Shown: positions 22,259 to 31,337 of the stretch, piece after piece
How the letters are laid out: each line of letters starts with the position of its first letter
How positions within the stretch are numbered: position 1 is the stretch's first letter
DNA from: Amyloporia xantha
Lineage: Eukaryota; Basidiomycota; Agaricomycetes; Polyporales; Adustoporiaceae
NCBI GenBank assembly: GCA_036971615.1
Contig: JAYKKR010000003.1
Span: forward strand, 434,001-498,000
Direction of reading: 5' to 3'
Length of the DNA stretch: 64,000 bases
Program-made: the position numbers and the translations under genes
Notes under the pieces: generated by a model
Databases searched by the model: none
Told to the model about the DNA's origin: nothing
The model's input: the letters and a program-made list of their open reading frames with translations, nothing else

Positions 22259-22777
22259 ATGCGGGAAACATGTGAACGGAGGCTATCCCATGATTTCTTA
22301 GAATCGTTAGAAGTGTTAGAACGGGGGTCACCACTCGCAAATTAGGCAGTGCAGCATATATTGTCTCATCTCTGGGTGACTGGTTAGAGGAAGCAGGAGG
22401 AGGTGATACCATCACCCCTTCTTCCATAGCTGCAATGGAGCCCAAGGGCGAGGTACGAGAAGCTGCCTCTGGAGATTCGCTCGAGTCTCCGCCTATTCCT
22501 TGGGGTGGGATCTCGCTGGACTCTCGAGGTCTACTAAGCACTTTGTTGGAGAACTCAGGTCCTTGAGAAGTGGCTCGAAAAGTGCCAGGGAAATGGGGGG
22601 AGCGGGACGTGCCCACCCCTGGTTCTCCAGCCCCCAAAAAGGGGTCTGTGATTGCTGAGAGAATTGGTATGGATTGTCGGCCAGACACGTGGGAGTTGAT
22701 TTGGCATAGGTCTTCCACTGATTTGAGTCAGAAACGTCCTTGGATCCTACTAGCACCAGAGTGGAGCCGACCGGCAA
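22259..22777 (-). pseudogene. Ser/Pro-rich coding remnant upstream of the element insertion
   Basis: Minus-strand open stretches (22777-22493 and 22718-22259) in two overlapping frames, low complexity with Ser, Pro and Gly. The longer one runs straight into the end of CATCAGG copy 3, so its true end is lost. It probably continues into 20356-19296. No domain recognised. Confidence 0.35.
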
Positions 22778-23739
22778 TGGCTCTTCCTAAGGAGTTGAAG
22801 GGAGAGGCCTCAAATTTCCTCTGAGGTGCGTGAGTCAGGGTGTGAGCAAGGGCGGAGACACAGCAGCAGCATCAGGTCATATGTGTGATAAGTCAGGGTG
22901 TGAAGGTCATGCTGTATCAGCAGAAATATCTTCCAATGTTCTCAATTGTTTGTCATTTATGGGGTTCGTCCATAAGCTAGCTGACATCTGTAAGATGGAA
23001 GAGTAGAGGAAGCATACAGTGTAGAAGCAGATGGGCCGCTCCCCTGAACATCCACCAGTTTGAGAGGTCGCGGAATTGGAACTCTATTCTCAAGAGTGAC
23101 AGTTCTCCTAGTATGCTGAGCTCAAAGTTGGTGAGCTTTCCTGGATCTTGTCGATGAGGAAGTGAAAGGGTGACTGGACAGAACACGTCCGAGTGACACG
23201 TAGCCGCTATGAAAACGGGTAGCGGACGTTGCAAGTGCTACTAGAGCGAGTCAAGAGTCCAGAAAGCAGAATTCTGAGGTGCCTGAGTACGCCTCAAGAT
23301 AACCCTTACCTCAGATGCGCAACAGATCACGCTAGTTTGGGAGTAGTAAAAGAGTTACATTCCTGGATGTGAAGTCTGCAAGATAAGTACAGGATCACGT
23401 GCTACAAAGTATGGACATATTTGGAAGAGACTAAGTACTACAAGCACTGCATGCATAGAAGAAGGTCGGCTCACACATCCCAAATGTGGCGCAAAATAGC
23501 GAAGTGTATATCTTCAAGGTATCCTGTACTGTGTCCGTCACACATTGTGATCTGCACAAGCCTTGAAAAGAAGATAATATAATTTTGAGGACAATTTAAG
23601 TAAAGGGATTGTCTTATTTAAACAGTCCTGTCTTATATAAGTGAATTTTGTCTTGCCATGATCTGTCTTGTGGGCCAGCTTACATACTTAGCTAAGGAGT
23701 TAAGACAAATAAGACAAAGTTGACATTTGCTGATGCAAT
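22778..23739. other. Spacer without supported gene
   Basis: Mixed-composition sequence. A minus-strand open stretch of 85 codons at 23234-22977 has no recognisable features. From about 23570 the DNA is AT-rich, leading into the foldback element. Confidence 0.5.
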
Positions 23740-23748
23740 GGACCACCT

Positions 23749-24795
23749 CAGGCTCCTAAAACCATCCGTCGCTATCGTGTTCTCGTTCCCTTCATATATA
23801 GTTCATTTTGTGCTTAGTCATAATTATTAATTGTTCAAAAATATTTCCTAATTGGGTCGAGGAGTAGTGGAAGAGAACACTATAGGACGGCTGGCCCAAC
23901 TGACCAGCCGAGGTTCGGCACCGCGCCACCAGCGAGAGAATACCTCGCAGTAAAATTGACAGCCGCATTTGTAACCCTAGGAAAGGTCTTATTTTATGGA
24001 CTTCCTCTCGGTGCAGATCGCACCTCTCCGGGACCCCCGTCAGTGTCCCACTGCCTAATATGTCAGCAACAGTGGACAGCTGCCGCAATAATATAACTTC
24101 AGCTCTGAGCTGCATTGGTATGGGTAGAGAAGAGAGCAAAGTATCAATGTCGACAGCAAATATTGAAAGCTGGCTCAGAGTCACACTAGGATTTGACTCC
24201 AGGCAACAACATGTTTTGGTTGCTAATGATCATCTATTAATCTATTCATGCTGTCCATGCAGCATAGTCTTATACCATTTCATGGTTGGTCTATCGCAGA
24301 TAACACCAGACAGCAGAAAACATTCAAATTTTGTTGGACCTGCAGTTTCGTGTTGCTGACCTAACAGACACCAGCAGGGAAGAGGTGCGATCGACATTGA
24401 TACTTTGCTCTCTTCTCTACCCATACCAATGCAGCTCAGAGCTGAAGTTATATTATTGCGGCAGCTGTCCACTGTTGCTGACATATTAGGCAGTGGGACA
24501 CTGACGGGGGTCCCGGAGAGGTGCGATCTGCACCGAGAGGAAGTCCATAAAATAAGACCTTTCCTAGGGTTACAAATGCGGCTGTCAATTTTACTGCGAG
24601 GTATCCTCTCGCTGGTGGCGCGGTGCCGAACCTCGTCTGGTCAGTTGGGCCAGCCGTCCTATAGTGTTCTCTTCCACTACTCCTCGACCCAATTAGGAAA
24701 TATTTTTGAACAATTAATAATTATGACTAAACACAAAATGAAATATATATGAAGGGAACGAGAACACGATAGTGACGAATGGTTTTAGGAGCCTG
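23749..24795. mobile_element. Mutator-like foldback element, 405-bp terminal inverted repeats, 9-bp target duplication
   Basis: Left arm 23749-24153 and right arm 24391-24795 are inverted copies of 405 bp each, starting CAGGCTCCTAAAACCA, with only scattered differences. The loop is 237 bp (24154-24390). The element is flanked by the perfect direct repeat GGACCACCT at 23740-23748 and 24796-24804. Very long arms with a 9-bp duplication are the hallmark of Mutator (MULE) elements. No transposase is present. Open frames inside the arms occur in both arms as mirror images and show no domain. Confidence 0.88.
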
Positions 24796-24804
24796 GGACC
24801 ACCT

Positions 24805-25800
24805 GTGCTATTATCAACTCAAACAAGTAACAAGCACAATACAACCATAAGAACAAAAGGACACATGGTCTATTATATAGCTACCACATATATACTTCAA
24901 TAACTTTTATTTATATTGTTTGAATACTTTAGGACATACTATAGGATTTTGGTAGACTATTGAGATCCGTATTTAGTATATTCTATTGTTCTCTACTTTA
25001 TTGTTAGAGGATTCCCATTGTCTAAAAATTCCCACACTTTTTAGTATATAAAGGCCCACTTCAGAGCAGAGAGCATCTCACTTTTTCCCCCTGAGATCAT
25101 CCTTGATCCTAGGTACATAAGTTTGTACAGCTGAATAAAGTTACTGTTACCCTCTCAGTGTGATCTACTGTGTGAAAGTCAAGAAGACTTGTCTACATTT
25201 ATCACTGCTTCGGCTTTTTGATTAAAGTCACTCTAAAACCATTAAAACAACAAACATATTCTAAATTTCTACAAGGGCAACTGAGAAACTGCCCATCTTG
25301 GATCAGGACCAGTTATCTCAGGAAAATGTGATTACTTTTGTATAGTCACTTTTTTGCACGTCACTGTCACATGCAAAATCAGAGATTTAGACTATAAACT
25401 GAAGTTGCCCAAATTGGAGATGATAGTTCTATTTATGATTACTTGGTATACTCTATTACACAAATGACTGAACAATTTATTGTATTACTCAAATTATTGG
25501 TCAATATTTTCATAGTAGCATTTCAACATATGCCACCACAAGCATTAAATAGCATTGTATTGGATTGGCTTAGACTACAGATTGTCAGAATACAGCTCAG
25601 CATTAATTATGTTTATTACATGATATTACATCAATTGCACAGATTCTGGATGATTTGGTGTAATTACCTGGGGAGGGTTTCCCTGATGATGCTTGCTCTG
25701 ATGATATTTACAATGTATGTTTTCAGCAGATGACACATTCTGGTTTAGAAAAGTGGCCCTGTCTCACATGGATGATTCTGTCTTGCATGTGTTAATGTGA
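24805..25800 (+). mobile_element. Possible solo LTR followed by AT-rich spacer
   Basis: A strong TATA box TATATAAAGG (25045-25054) is followed about 85 bp later by the polyadenylation signal AATAAA (25134-25139), then a GT/CT-rich stretch: the layout of a compact LTR. A unit from about 24805 (TGTGCTATTATC) to about 25275 (TTTCTACA) would have TG and CA ends, but no target duplication was found. The remaining part to 25800 is AT-rich with one low-complexity hydrophobic open stretch (25443-25733) I do not believe is a gene. Confidence 0.35.
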
Positions 25801-25807
25801 CTCTTAG

Positions 25808-26500
25808 TGGTGAGCTATGGCAAGCTGTGGTGAGCTATGGTGAGCTGCAGTGAGCTATGGCGAGCTGTGGTGAGCTGCTGTGAGTGTCATGAGTTGACTT
25901 GTGAGCTCTATATATACCACTGGCCAGATGTCAAGCAAAGCTTGACATTGCGCCCTTTTGGTGTAGTGGTTAGTGGTGCAGCCAGTCACTAGCTAGTAAA
26001 CCCATGACAGTGAGCTATGGTGAGCTATGGTGAGCTGCAGTGAGCTGTGGTGAGCTGTGGTGAGCTATGGCGAGCTGTGGTGAGCTGCTGTGAGTGTCAT
26101 GAGTTGACTTGTGAGCTCTATATATACCACTGGCCAGATGTCAAGCAAAGCTTGACATTGCGCCCTTTTGGTGTAGTGGTTAGTGGTGCAGCCAGTCACT
26201 AGCTAGTAAACCCATGACAGTGAGCTATGGTGAGCTATGGTGAGCTGCAGTGAGCTGTGGTGAGCTGTGGTGAGCTATGGCGAGCTGTGGTGAGCTGCTG
26301 TGAGTGTCATGAGTTGACTTGTGAGCTCTATATATACCACTGGCCAGATGTCAAGCAAAGCTTGACATTGCGCCCTTTTGGTGTAGTGGTTAGTGGTGCA
26401 GCCAGTCACTAGCTAGTAAACCCATGACAGTGAGCTATGGTGAGCTATGGTGAGCTGCAGTGAGCTGTGGTGAGCTGTGGTGAGCTGCAGTGAGCTGTAG
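25808..26500. repeat. Tandem array: three 210-bp units plus TGAGCTRTGG decamers
   Basis: Units 25861-26070, 26071-26280 and 26281-26490 are almost identical. Each unit holds runs of the decamer TGAGCTATGG or TGAGCTGTGG, a TATATATA stretch, a palindrome (TGTCAAGC and GCTTGACA around AAA; first copy 25928-25948) and directly after it a tRNA-like A-box segment CCCTTTTGGTGTAGTGG. Further decamers flank the array on both sides. Confidence 0.92.
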
Positions 26501-27000
26501 AGCTTTGAAGGGGTCACTATTCTGGTCTTGAACCTCTTCATAATATCTTGAAGAAATTATGAACAGAGTGAACTGATGTATATTAAGTGAGTTTACATGC
26601 ATTGACTCCTGGTGCCACCAGTCCATTGCATATCACTGCTGATGAGCTGTGGTGAGCAGAGCCCAAGTGAGTCTGAGTGAGTCTGAGTGAGCCAAATTTC
26701 AAATTTTGAGCCCACATCCATGTCATGATAAAAGAGAGGAGTCTATATTATTACTGAGGGACTTTTTATATCAGCTCACCATAGTTCACCAGTGCATCAG
26801 CAAAGTCCCACTTTCTCTTAGTAGACTTCATTCCTTATTTTTAGGCAAGAATACCAAGACATGTTTCAGAAAATTCAAGAGAAATTTAAGAATTGTTCTT
26901 AGCTTTCTTGAACTTCTCTTGATAAGAGAGTAAGAGATGATGAGTCTGTGAGAAATATGGTGAGTTTTCCTGATGTGCCTTGCAATGGCTCACCTCAGCT
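26501..27000. other. AT-rich spacer between satellites
   Basis: Contains remnants of GTGAGT-type decamers near 26640-26690 and otherwise no supported feature. Confidence 0.5.
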
Positions 27001-27360
27001 CACAGAGACTCACCCCAGCTCACAGAGACTCACCCCAGCTCACAGAGACTCACCCCAGCTCACAGAGACTCACCCCAGCTCACAGAGACTCACCCCAGCT
27101 CACAGAGACTCACCCCAGCTCACAGAGACTCACCCCAGCTCACAGAGACTCACTCCAGCTCACAGAGACTCACTCCAGCTCACAGAGACTCACTCCAGCT
27201 CACAGAGACTCACTCCAGCTCACAGAGACTCACTCCAGCTCACAGAGACTCACTCCAGCTCACAGAGACTCACTCCAGCTCACAGAGACTCACTCCAGCT
27301 CACAGAGACTCACTCCAGCTCACAGAGACTCACTCCAGCTCACAGAGACTCACTCCAGCT
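27001..27360. repeat. 20-bp minisatellite, 18 copies
   Basis: Eighteen perfect-length copies of CACAGAGACTCACYCCAGCT. The first seven read CACCCCAGCT in the second half; the next eleven read CACTCCAGCT. Because 20 is not a multiple of three and the unit lacks stops, all three plus-strand frames stay open and encode the same 20-residue cycle. Confidence 0.95.
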
Positions 27361-27515
27361 CACAGAGAATGACCCATGCCACAGAGAATGACCCATGCCA
27401 CAGAGAGTGACCCATGCCACAGAGAGTGACCCATGCCACAGAGAATGACCCATGCCACAGAGAGTGACCCATGACACAGAGAATGACCCATGCCACAGAG
27501 AATGACCCATGCCAC
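27361..27515. repeat. 19-bp minisatellite, eight copies
   Basis: Units of CACAGAGARTGACCCATGC start every 19 bp from 27361. The seventh unit begins after a C-to-A change. The array follows the 20-bp array without a gap and shares its CACAGAGA core, and ends close to the 3' end of the non-LTR retrotransposon. Confidence 0.93.
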
Positions 27516-27596
27516 AGACATTGAGCTAGATTCAGGGGAAAGCATGTAGATCTCAAACAAATACAAAGTTTATTAAGCATGAGTGGCTCAAATACT

Positions 27597-30500
27597 TTAA
27601 TGTACAAGGCTGTTATCTACCAACTCATTTGGCTCGATTCCCTTGTGTGAAGGTATCCACATGAAGGTGACAGTGCGATCCGGTCTATCTTGTAGGAATG
27701 CCCGGATCGATTGGCAACCCGATATGGCTGCCATCTGAGATGGCCCCACATTGGGTCGTATGATTTGCTTCAGTGCTGCCTTGTTATCAGACAGGATTGT
27801 GATGTGGATGATGTCATACTCGGCTTCACGAGTCACCTCGCGAAGGCCTCGTGCGAGCGCCATCATTTCGGCATCATAGCTGAGAGATTTTCCCCCACCA
27901 AATTTGCCGCTGTTTACCTGGAATGGCCCGTCCATGACTAGCCATGAACTTCCAGATCTGGTACCGTCCTGATCCGATTTATAGGATCCGTCGGTGAATA
28001 GTAAACGGCCGAACATACGCGCCTGTTGTGACCGGAACGCCGGCCACCACGTTTCGTCCATCCATTTATTAAACTCTCCTGTGTCATTCTTGGGCGGGAT
28101 GCCTTTCCCTTCCAAAAATAATTCAGTCATTTGGGATTGGAACTGATCCAATACTCTGAAGCCAGGTCGCGCTTCCGCATGAAGCGGCGCAAAATCTTCG
28201 GCCGTTTGTCGCCCGATCTCGTCTATGTGAGTCAATGGCGTCACTACTTCCTTCTTCACCTTCCGCGCCCGGAGAGGGAACGGAGCGATGATGTTGGTTT
28301 GATTGACCACCCAATCATCAGGCAATATAGCCCGCATTGGGTGTCCTTCGTGGATTCGGCGAGCCCGGAGGGCCGCCTTCTCCATGTATCTGTCCACCTG
28401 GAATCGGACCGGGACAAGCCCGGCCAGCATCTCCATGGCGCCTACGGGCGTAGTTCGGAAACAGCCGGTTATCCACCTAGCCGCTCGCGACTGCGCTGTT
28501 TGTAGTTCCTTTTGGATCCATTTGATGTGCTTCCACTTTGGGTTCCACCAAAGTTGGGCGCCATATAGCATCAACGGGATGACGTGCGCTACATACAAGC
28601 GCCGTTTGTTGATCGGGTGGAATCCTCGGGACGAGTTCCCGAGCATCCTGAGAGCGTTGACCGTGCTAGCCGCTTTGTTGGCATAGAATCGCACATGTGC
28701 TTTGAATGACAGCTTGGGATCTAAAAAGAATCCCAAGTATCTCATGGCCGCCTTTGGAGAAAGGCGTACTAATTGCCCATCGATCCGGAGCGCAATGTCC
28801 GGCCCGAGGGGTTGGTTCACGTGCCACACTTTCTTCCGGTAGTGCCAGAAGTGCATAAGCTCTAATTTGTCAGCTTCGACCCCACAACCTATTCGATTGA
28901 GGTCTTCCACTAACGGGTGGAACATTCCAGCCAATTGGCCGTTGTTATGATCGAGCTGCGTTAGATCAGACTCAGGGGTGGCCTTCTCCGCAGTCATTAT
29001 CAGTCCATCGTCAACGAAGAACTGTACACATGTATTTCCTGTCTGCAATTCATGGATTGGAGCCCACTTATGCAGCACAGGCGCAATGTATAATCCCGAT
29101 AGAACGGGGGAAAGAGATGATCCCTGTCCCACGCCTACTGAGAAATCCGCGGGGTCCGTGAGGACCCCATTGAATGCAAATTGGGTTTGACGCCCTTTCA
29201 TGTAATTCGCAAAAAACAAACAGGTTTTCTCATCGAATCCCTGTTTACGCATGATACCCAGTAGCGCATCGTGATTGATGGAGGGGTAAAATTGTGACAC
29301 ATCCAGCAACAAGGCTGAGGGTGTGATGTCCCTGGCCCACGCCTCGCGTATAAAATGGACCAACTGTATTCCCGCATCAGTGGTGCTATGTTGTATAGTT
29401 CCACCAAATTGGCAAGGGTGCATGATACCGTATTTTTGGGCATCAAATTGTAAGCGCCTGGACAACACTTTCTCCATGAGTTTTCCCAGGCAATTGAGCA
29501 AGCATATTGGCCGATAGGCCTTCGCTTTAGAATAGTCCGGCTTGTTGGGCTTTGCCAATACAACCGTTATGGATCGCTTGAACACACTGGGGAAGATCCC
29601 ATGGTCCATGCATGCATTATAGTACGCAACGAGGAACTTCCTCACTTGCGGCACTACCCGGACAGTTTTGTCCTCGCGATCTGGGCGCATCGAGACACCC
29701 ACTATCCATTTGAGCCACAGCCAATTGACGTGGTCTGGGCCCGGCGCTGATGTGTTGCTGGTGTCCCGAAGATTCTCCAGGATTTCTGCTTCACTGATAG
29801 GCGCGTATGACCTGACCTCTCGTTGAGGCAGGTCGTGCACAAATTGCATGTCCACCGGCCGAGGATTGGCCGGTGTGAACTGTTCCTGGAACGCATCACG
29901 GAGATCCGCAGGCGTCTCAACCGCTGTGCCGTCCAGCCGCTTGAGTTGGATGGCTACATCTGTCTTCCTTGGCTTTGTCCAGGCAACAAAGTCCGAGATC
30001 AGTTGGGGGTGGGATTTGTTCATGAATTTCTCAAAATGTTCCCTTTTTGCCTTGCGGCATGCTGCCCTCAGGGTGCCGTGGTAGAAGCGTACTGTGGCCT
30101 TGCAGCCTTGTACTCTCCTGAATTCATCATGGGTGAATAGGTCGCCCATCTCGAATCTCGCTGCCCGCATCGCTGCTCCGGCGGCGTCTAATTCACCCTT
30201 CGCTGATCGAAGCTTTGCAGCTTCCTCGGCACACGCGGCATTCCACCACGATTTAGAGCGCTTGGTTGGCTTGCTGACTTTCGCATGCTTAGTCCACAAC
30301 TCTTGCAGGGAGCGCTCAAGCAACTCCCCCGTGCGTTCGACTTCCTCAGGTGTCAAATATTCTCTAGGAAGTTCGGACATAATCTTCGTAACTTCCTTCA
30401 CAAATTCGTTCGCCTCCTCGCTCACACGGGGTATGCCCTGTGTGGGGGGTGGTCGAACTTCGATTGGCATTTCCCACCGAAGGACCGCATGGTCACTCTT

Positions 30501-31337
30501 GTGGCGATCTGCCATCCCTATTCGTAGATAGTTGTCTCCCAGGTATGCGGGGTCTATCCACACTAGATCCAGAACTCGCGGAGCGAGTTCCTGGTTGTTG
30601 GACCTCCATGTGGGGGGTCCATCTGTCTCATTTAGGAGAGTAAGCTCCAAATCGGTTTGTGCCAATTCTAGAAGCCTATTTGAATCGGCAACATGAGGAG
30701 GTCGTATTGCCGAATTCGCAGTGCGCTTATCCCATAGGGAATGGCGGAGATTAAAGTCCCCTGCCATAAACGCAATTGGTGGGAGCTGCTGGACACGGCT
30801 CCCGAGATACTGAATCGCCTCATGACGATCACTGTCATTGTACACATTGAGTATATTAAACTCTCCTGTGGGTAATCGAAGCGTCACCAACAGGCAATCC
30901 CTGTGTGTAACGCGACTGGCTAGTATTTGCGGACTGGCTTTCGACCAGCGCTTGTTTACATAGACTGCCACGCGCGACTCTTTCGAGGCGCCCAGGCACT
31001 TGAATGATCGATGACCAATCGTATTTTCATACGCTTCACCGTCTTTCGACTTGCTGGAGGCGATCTGTTTGACCTTTCCCCAATATATTTCTTGGACACA
31101 AATGATGTCCGCGGTTTGGTTACGTTCTAAGAGCATGCCCAGATTGTCCGCCGACTTTTGGACATTTGCGCTCACACAACGTAGTGATAAAAACTCGTCA
31201 GGTTGCTCTGATACAGTAGATACATTTGGGACAGGTGTTGAACCTGGAGCCCGTACATGCGAACCGGGTAGCGTGGGAGCGGCCGGTACATACGGTGCGA
31301 CTAAGTCGCCATTGTTTCCTACGTCGAGACTACTCAT
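27597..31337 (-). CDS. Non-LTR retrotransposon ORF2: endonuclease, reverse transcriptase, RNase H (Tad1-like)
   Basis: An open frame of 1246 codons from ATG 31337. An apurinic-type endonuclease domain comes first (VQEIYW near residue 85, GDFN near 190). A reverse transcriptase follows (YRPICLLNCLGKLMEKVL, LLLDVSQFYPSINHDALL, catalytic FVDDG near 770). A C-terminal RNase H has TDGS near 1113, then DAEMMAL, LSDNKAA and WIPSHKGIEPNELVD. The enzyme nicks target DNA and copies the element RNA on site. The RNase H tail is short after the last motif, so the very end may be trimmed. ORF1 ends inside the start codon of this frame. A reverse-strand AATAAA near 27571 could be its poly(A) signal. The unbroken frame suggests a recently active copy. 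Placement in Tad1 rests on domain order and CCHC-type ORF1. Confidence 0.92.
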   Translation of the reverse strand: MSSLDVGNNGDLVAPYVPAAPTLPGSHVRAPGSTPVPNVSTVSEQPDEFLSLRCVSANVQKSADNLGMLLERNQTADIICVQEIYWGKVKQIASSKSKDGEAYENTIGHRSFKCLGASKESRVAVYVNKRWSKASPQILASRVTHRDCLLVTLRLPTGEFNILNVYNDSDRHEAIQYLGSRVQQLPPIAFMAGDFNLRHSLWDKRTANSAIRPPHVADSNRLLELAQTDLELTLLNETDGPPTWRSNNQELAPRVLDLVWIDPAYLGDNYLRIGMADRHKSDHAVLRWEMPIEVRPPPTQGIPRVSEEANEFVKEVTKIMSELPREYLTPEEVERTGELLERSLQELWTKHAKVSKPTKRSKSWWNAACAEEAAKLRSAKGELDAAGAAMRAARFEMGDLFTHDEFRRVQGCKATVRFYHGTLRAACRKAKREHFEKFMNKSHPQLISDFVAWTKPRKTDVAIQLKRLDGTAVETPADLRDAFQEQFTPANPRPVDMQFVHDLPQREVRSYAPISEAEILENLRDTSNTSAPGPDHVNWLWLKWIVGVSMRPDREDKTVRVVPQVRKFLVAYYNACMDHGIFPSVFKRSITVVLAKPNKPDYSKAKAYRPICLLNCLGKLMEKVLSRRLQFDAQKYGIMHPCQFGGTIQHSTTDAGIQLVHFIREAWARDITPSALLLDVSQFYPSINHDALLGIMRKQGFDEKTCLFFANYMKGRQTQFAFNGVLTDPADFSVGVGQGSSLSPVLSGLYIAPVLHKWAPIHELQTGNTCVQFFVDDGLIMTAEKATPESDLTQLDHNNGQLAGMFHPLVEDLNRIGCGVEADKLELMHFWHYRKKVWHVNQPLGPDIALRIDGQLVRLSPKAAMRYLGFFLDPKLSFKAHVRFYANKAASTVNALRMLGNSSRGFHPINKRRLYVAHVIPLMLYGAQLWWNPKWKHIKWIQKELQTAQSRAARWITGCFRTTPVGAMEMLAGLVPVRFQVDRYMEKAALRARRIHEGHPMRAILPDDWVVNQTNIIAPFPLRARKVKKEVVTPLTHIDEIGRQTAEDFAPLHAEARPGFRVLDQFQSQMTELFLEGKGIPPKNDTGEFNKWMDETWWPAFRSQQARMFGRLLFTDGSYKSDQDGTRSGSSWLVMDGPFQVNSGKFGGGKSLSYDAEMMALARGLREVTREAEYDIIHITILSDNKAALKQIIRPNVGPSQMAAISGCQSIRAFLQDRPDRTVTFMWIPSHKGIEPNELVDNSLVH

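Noticed and set aside
23792..24752. Pair of mirror-image ORFs in the foldback arms
   Set aside because: They occur in both inverted arms with the same sequence because the arms are copies; no domain is visible.
26948..27410. Three overlapping plus-strand ORFs of 130-147 codons
   Set aside because: They are the same 20-bp repeat read in three frames, with no sequence outside the repeat to support a gene.
27001..27515. CRISPR-like array
   Set aside because: The units are directly adjacent with no unique spacers, the genome is eukaryotic and no cas genes are present.
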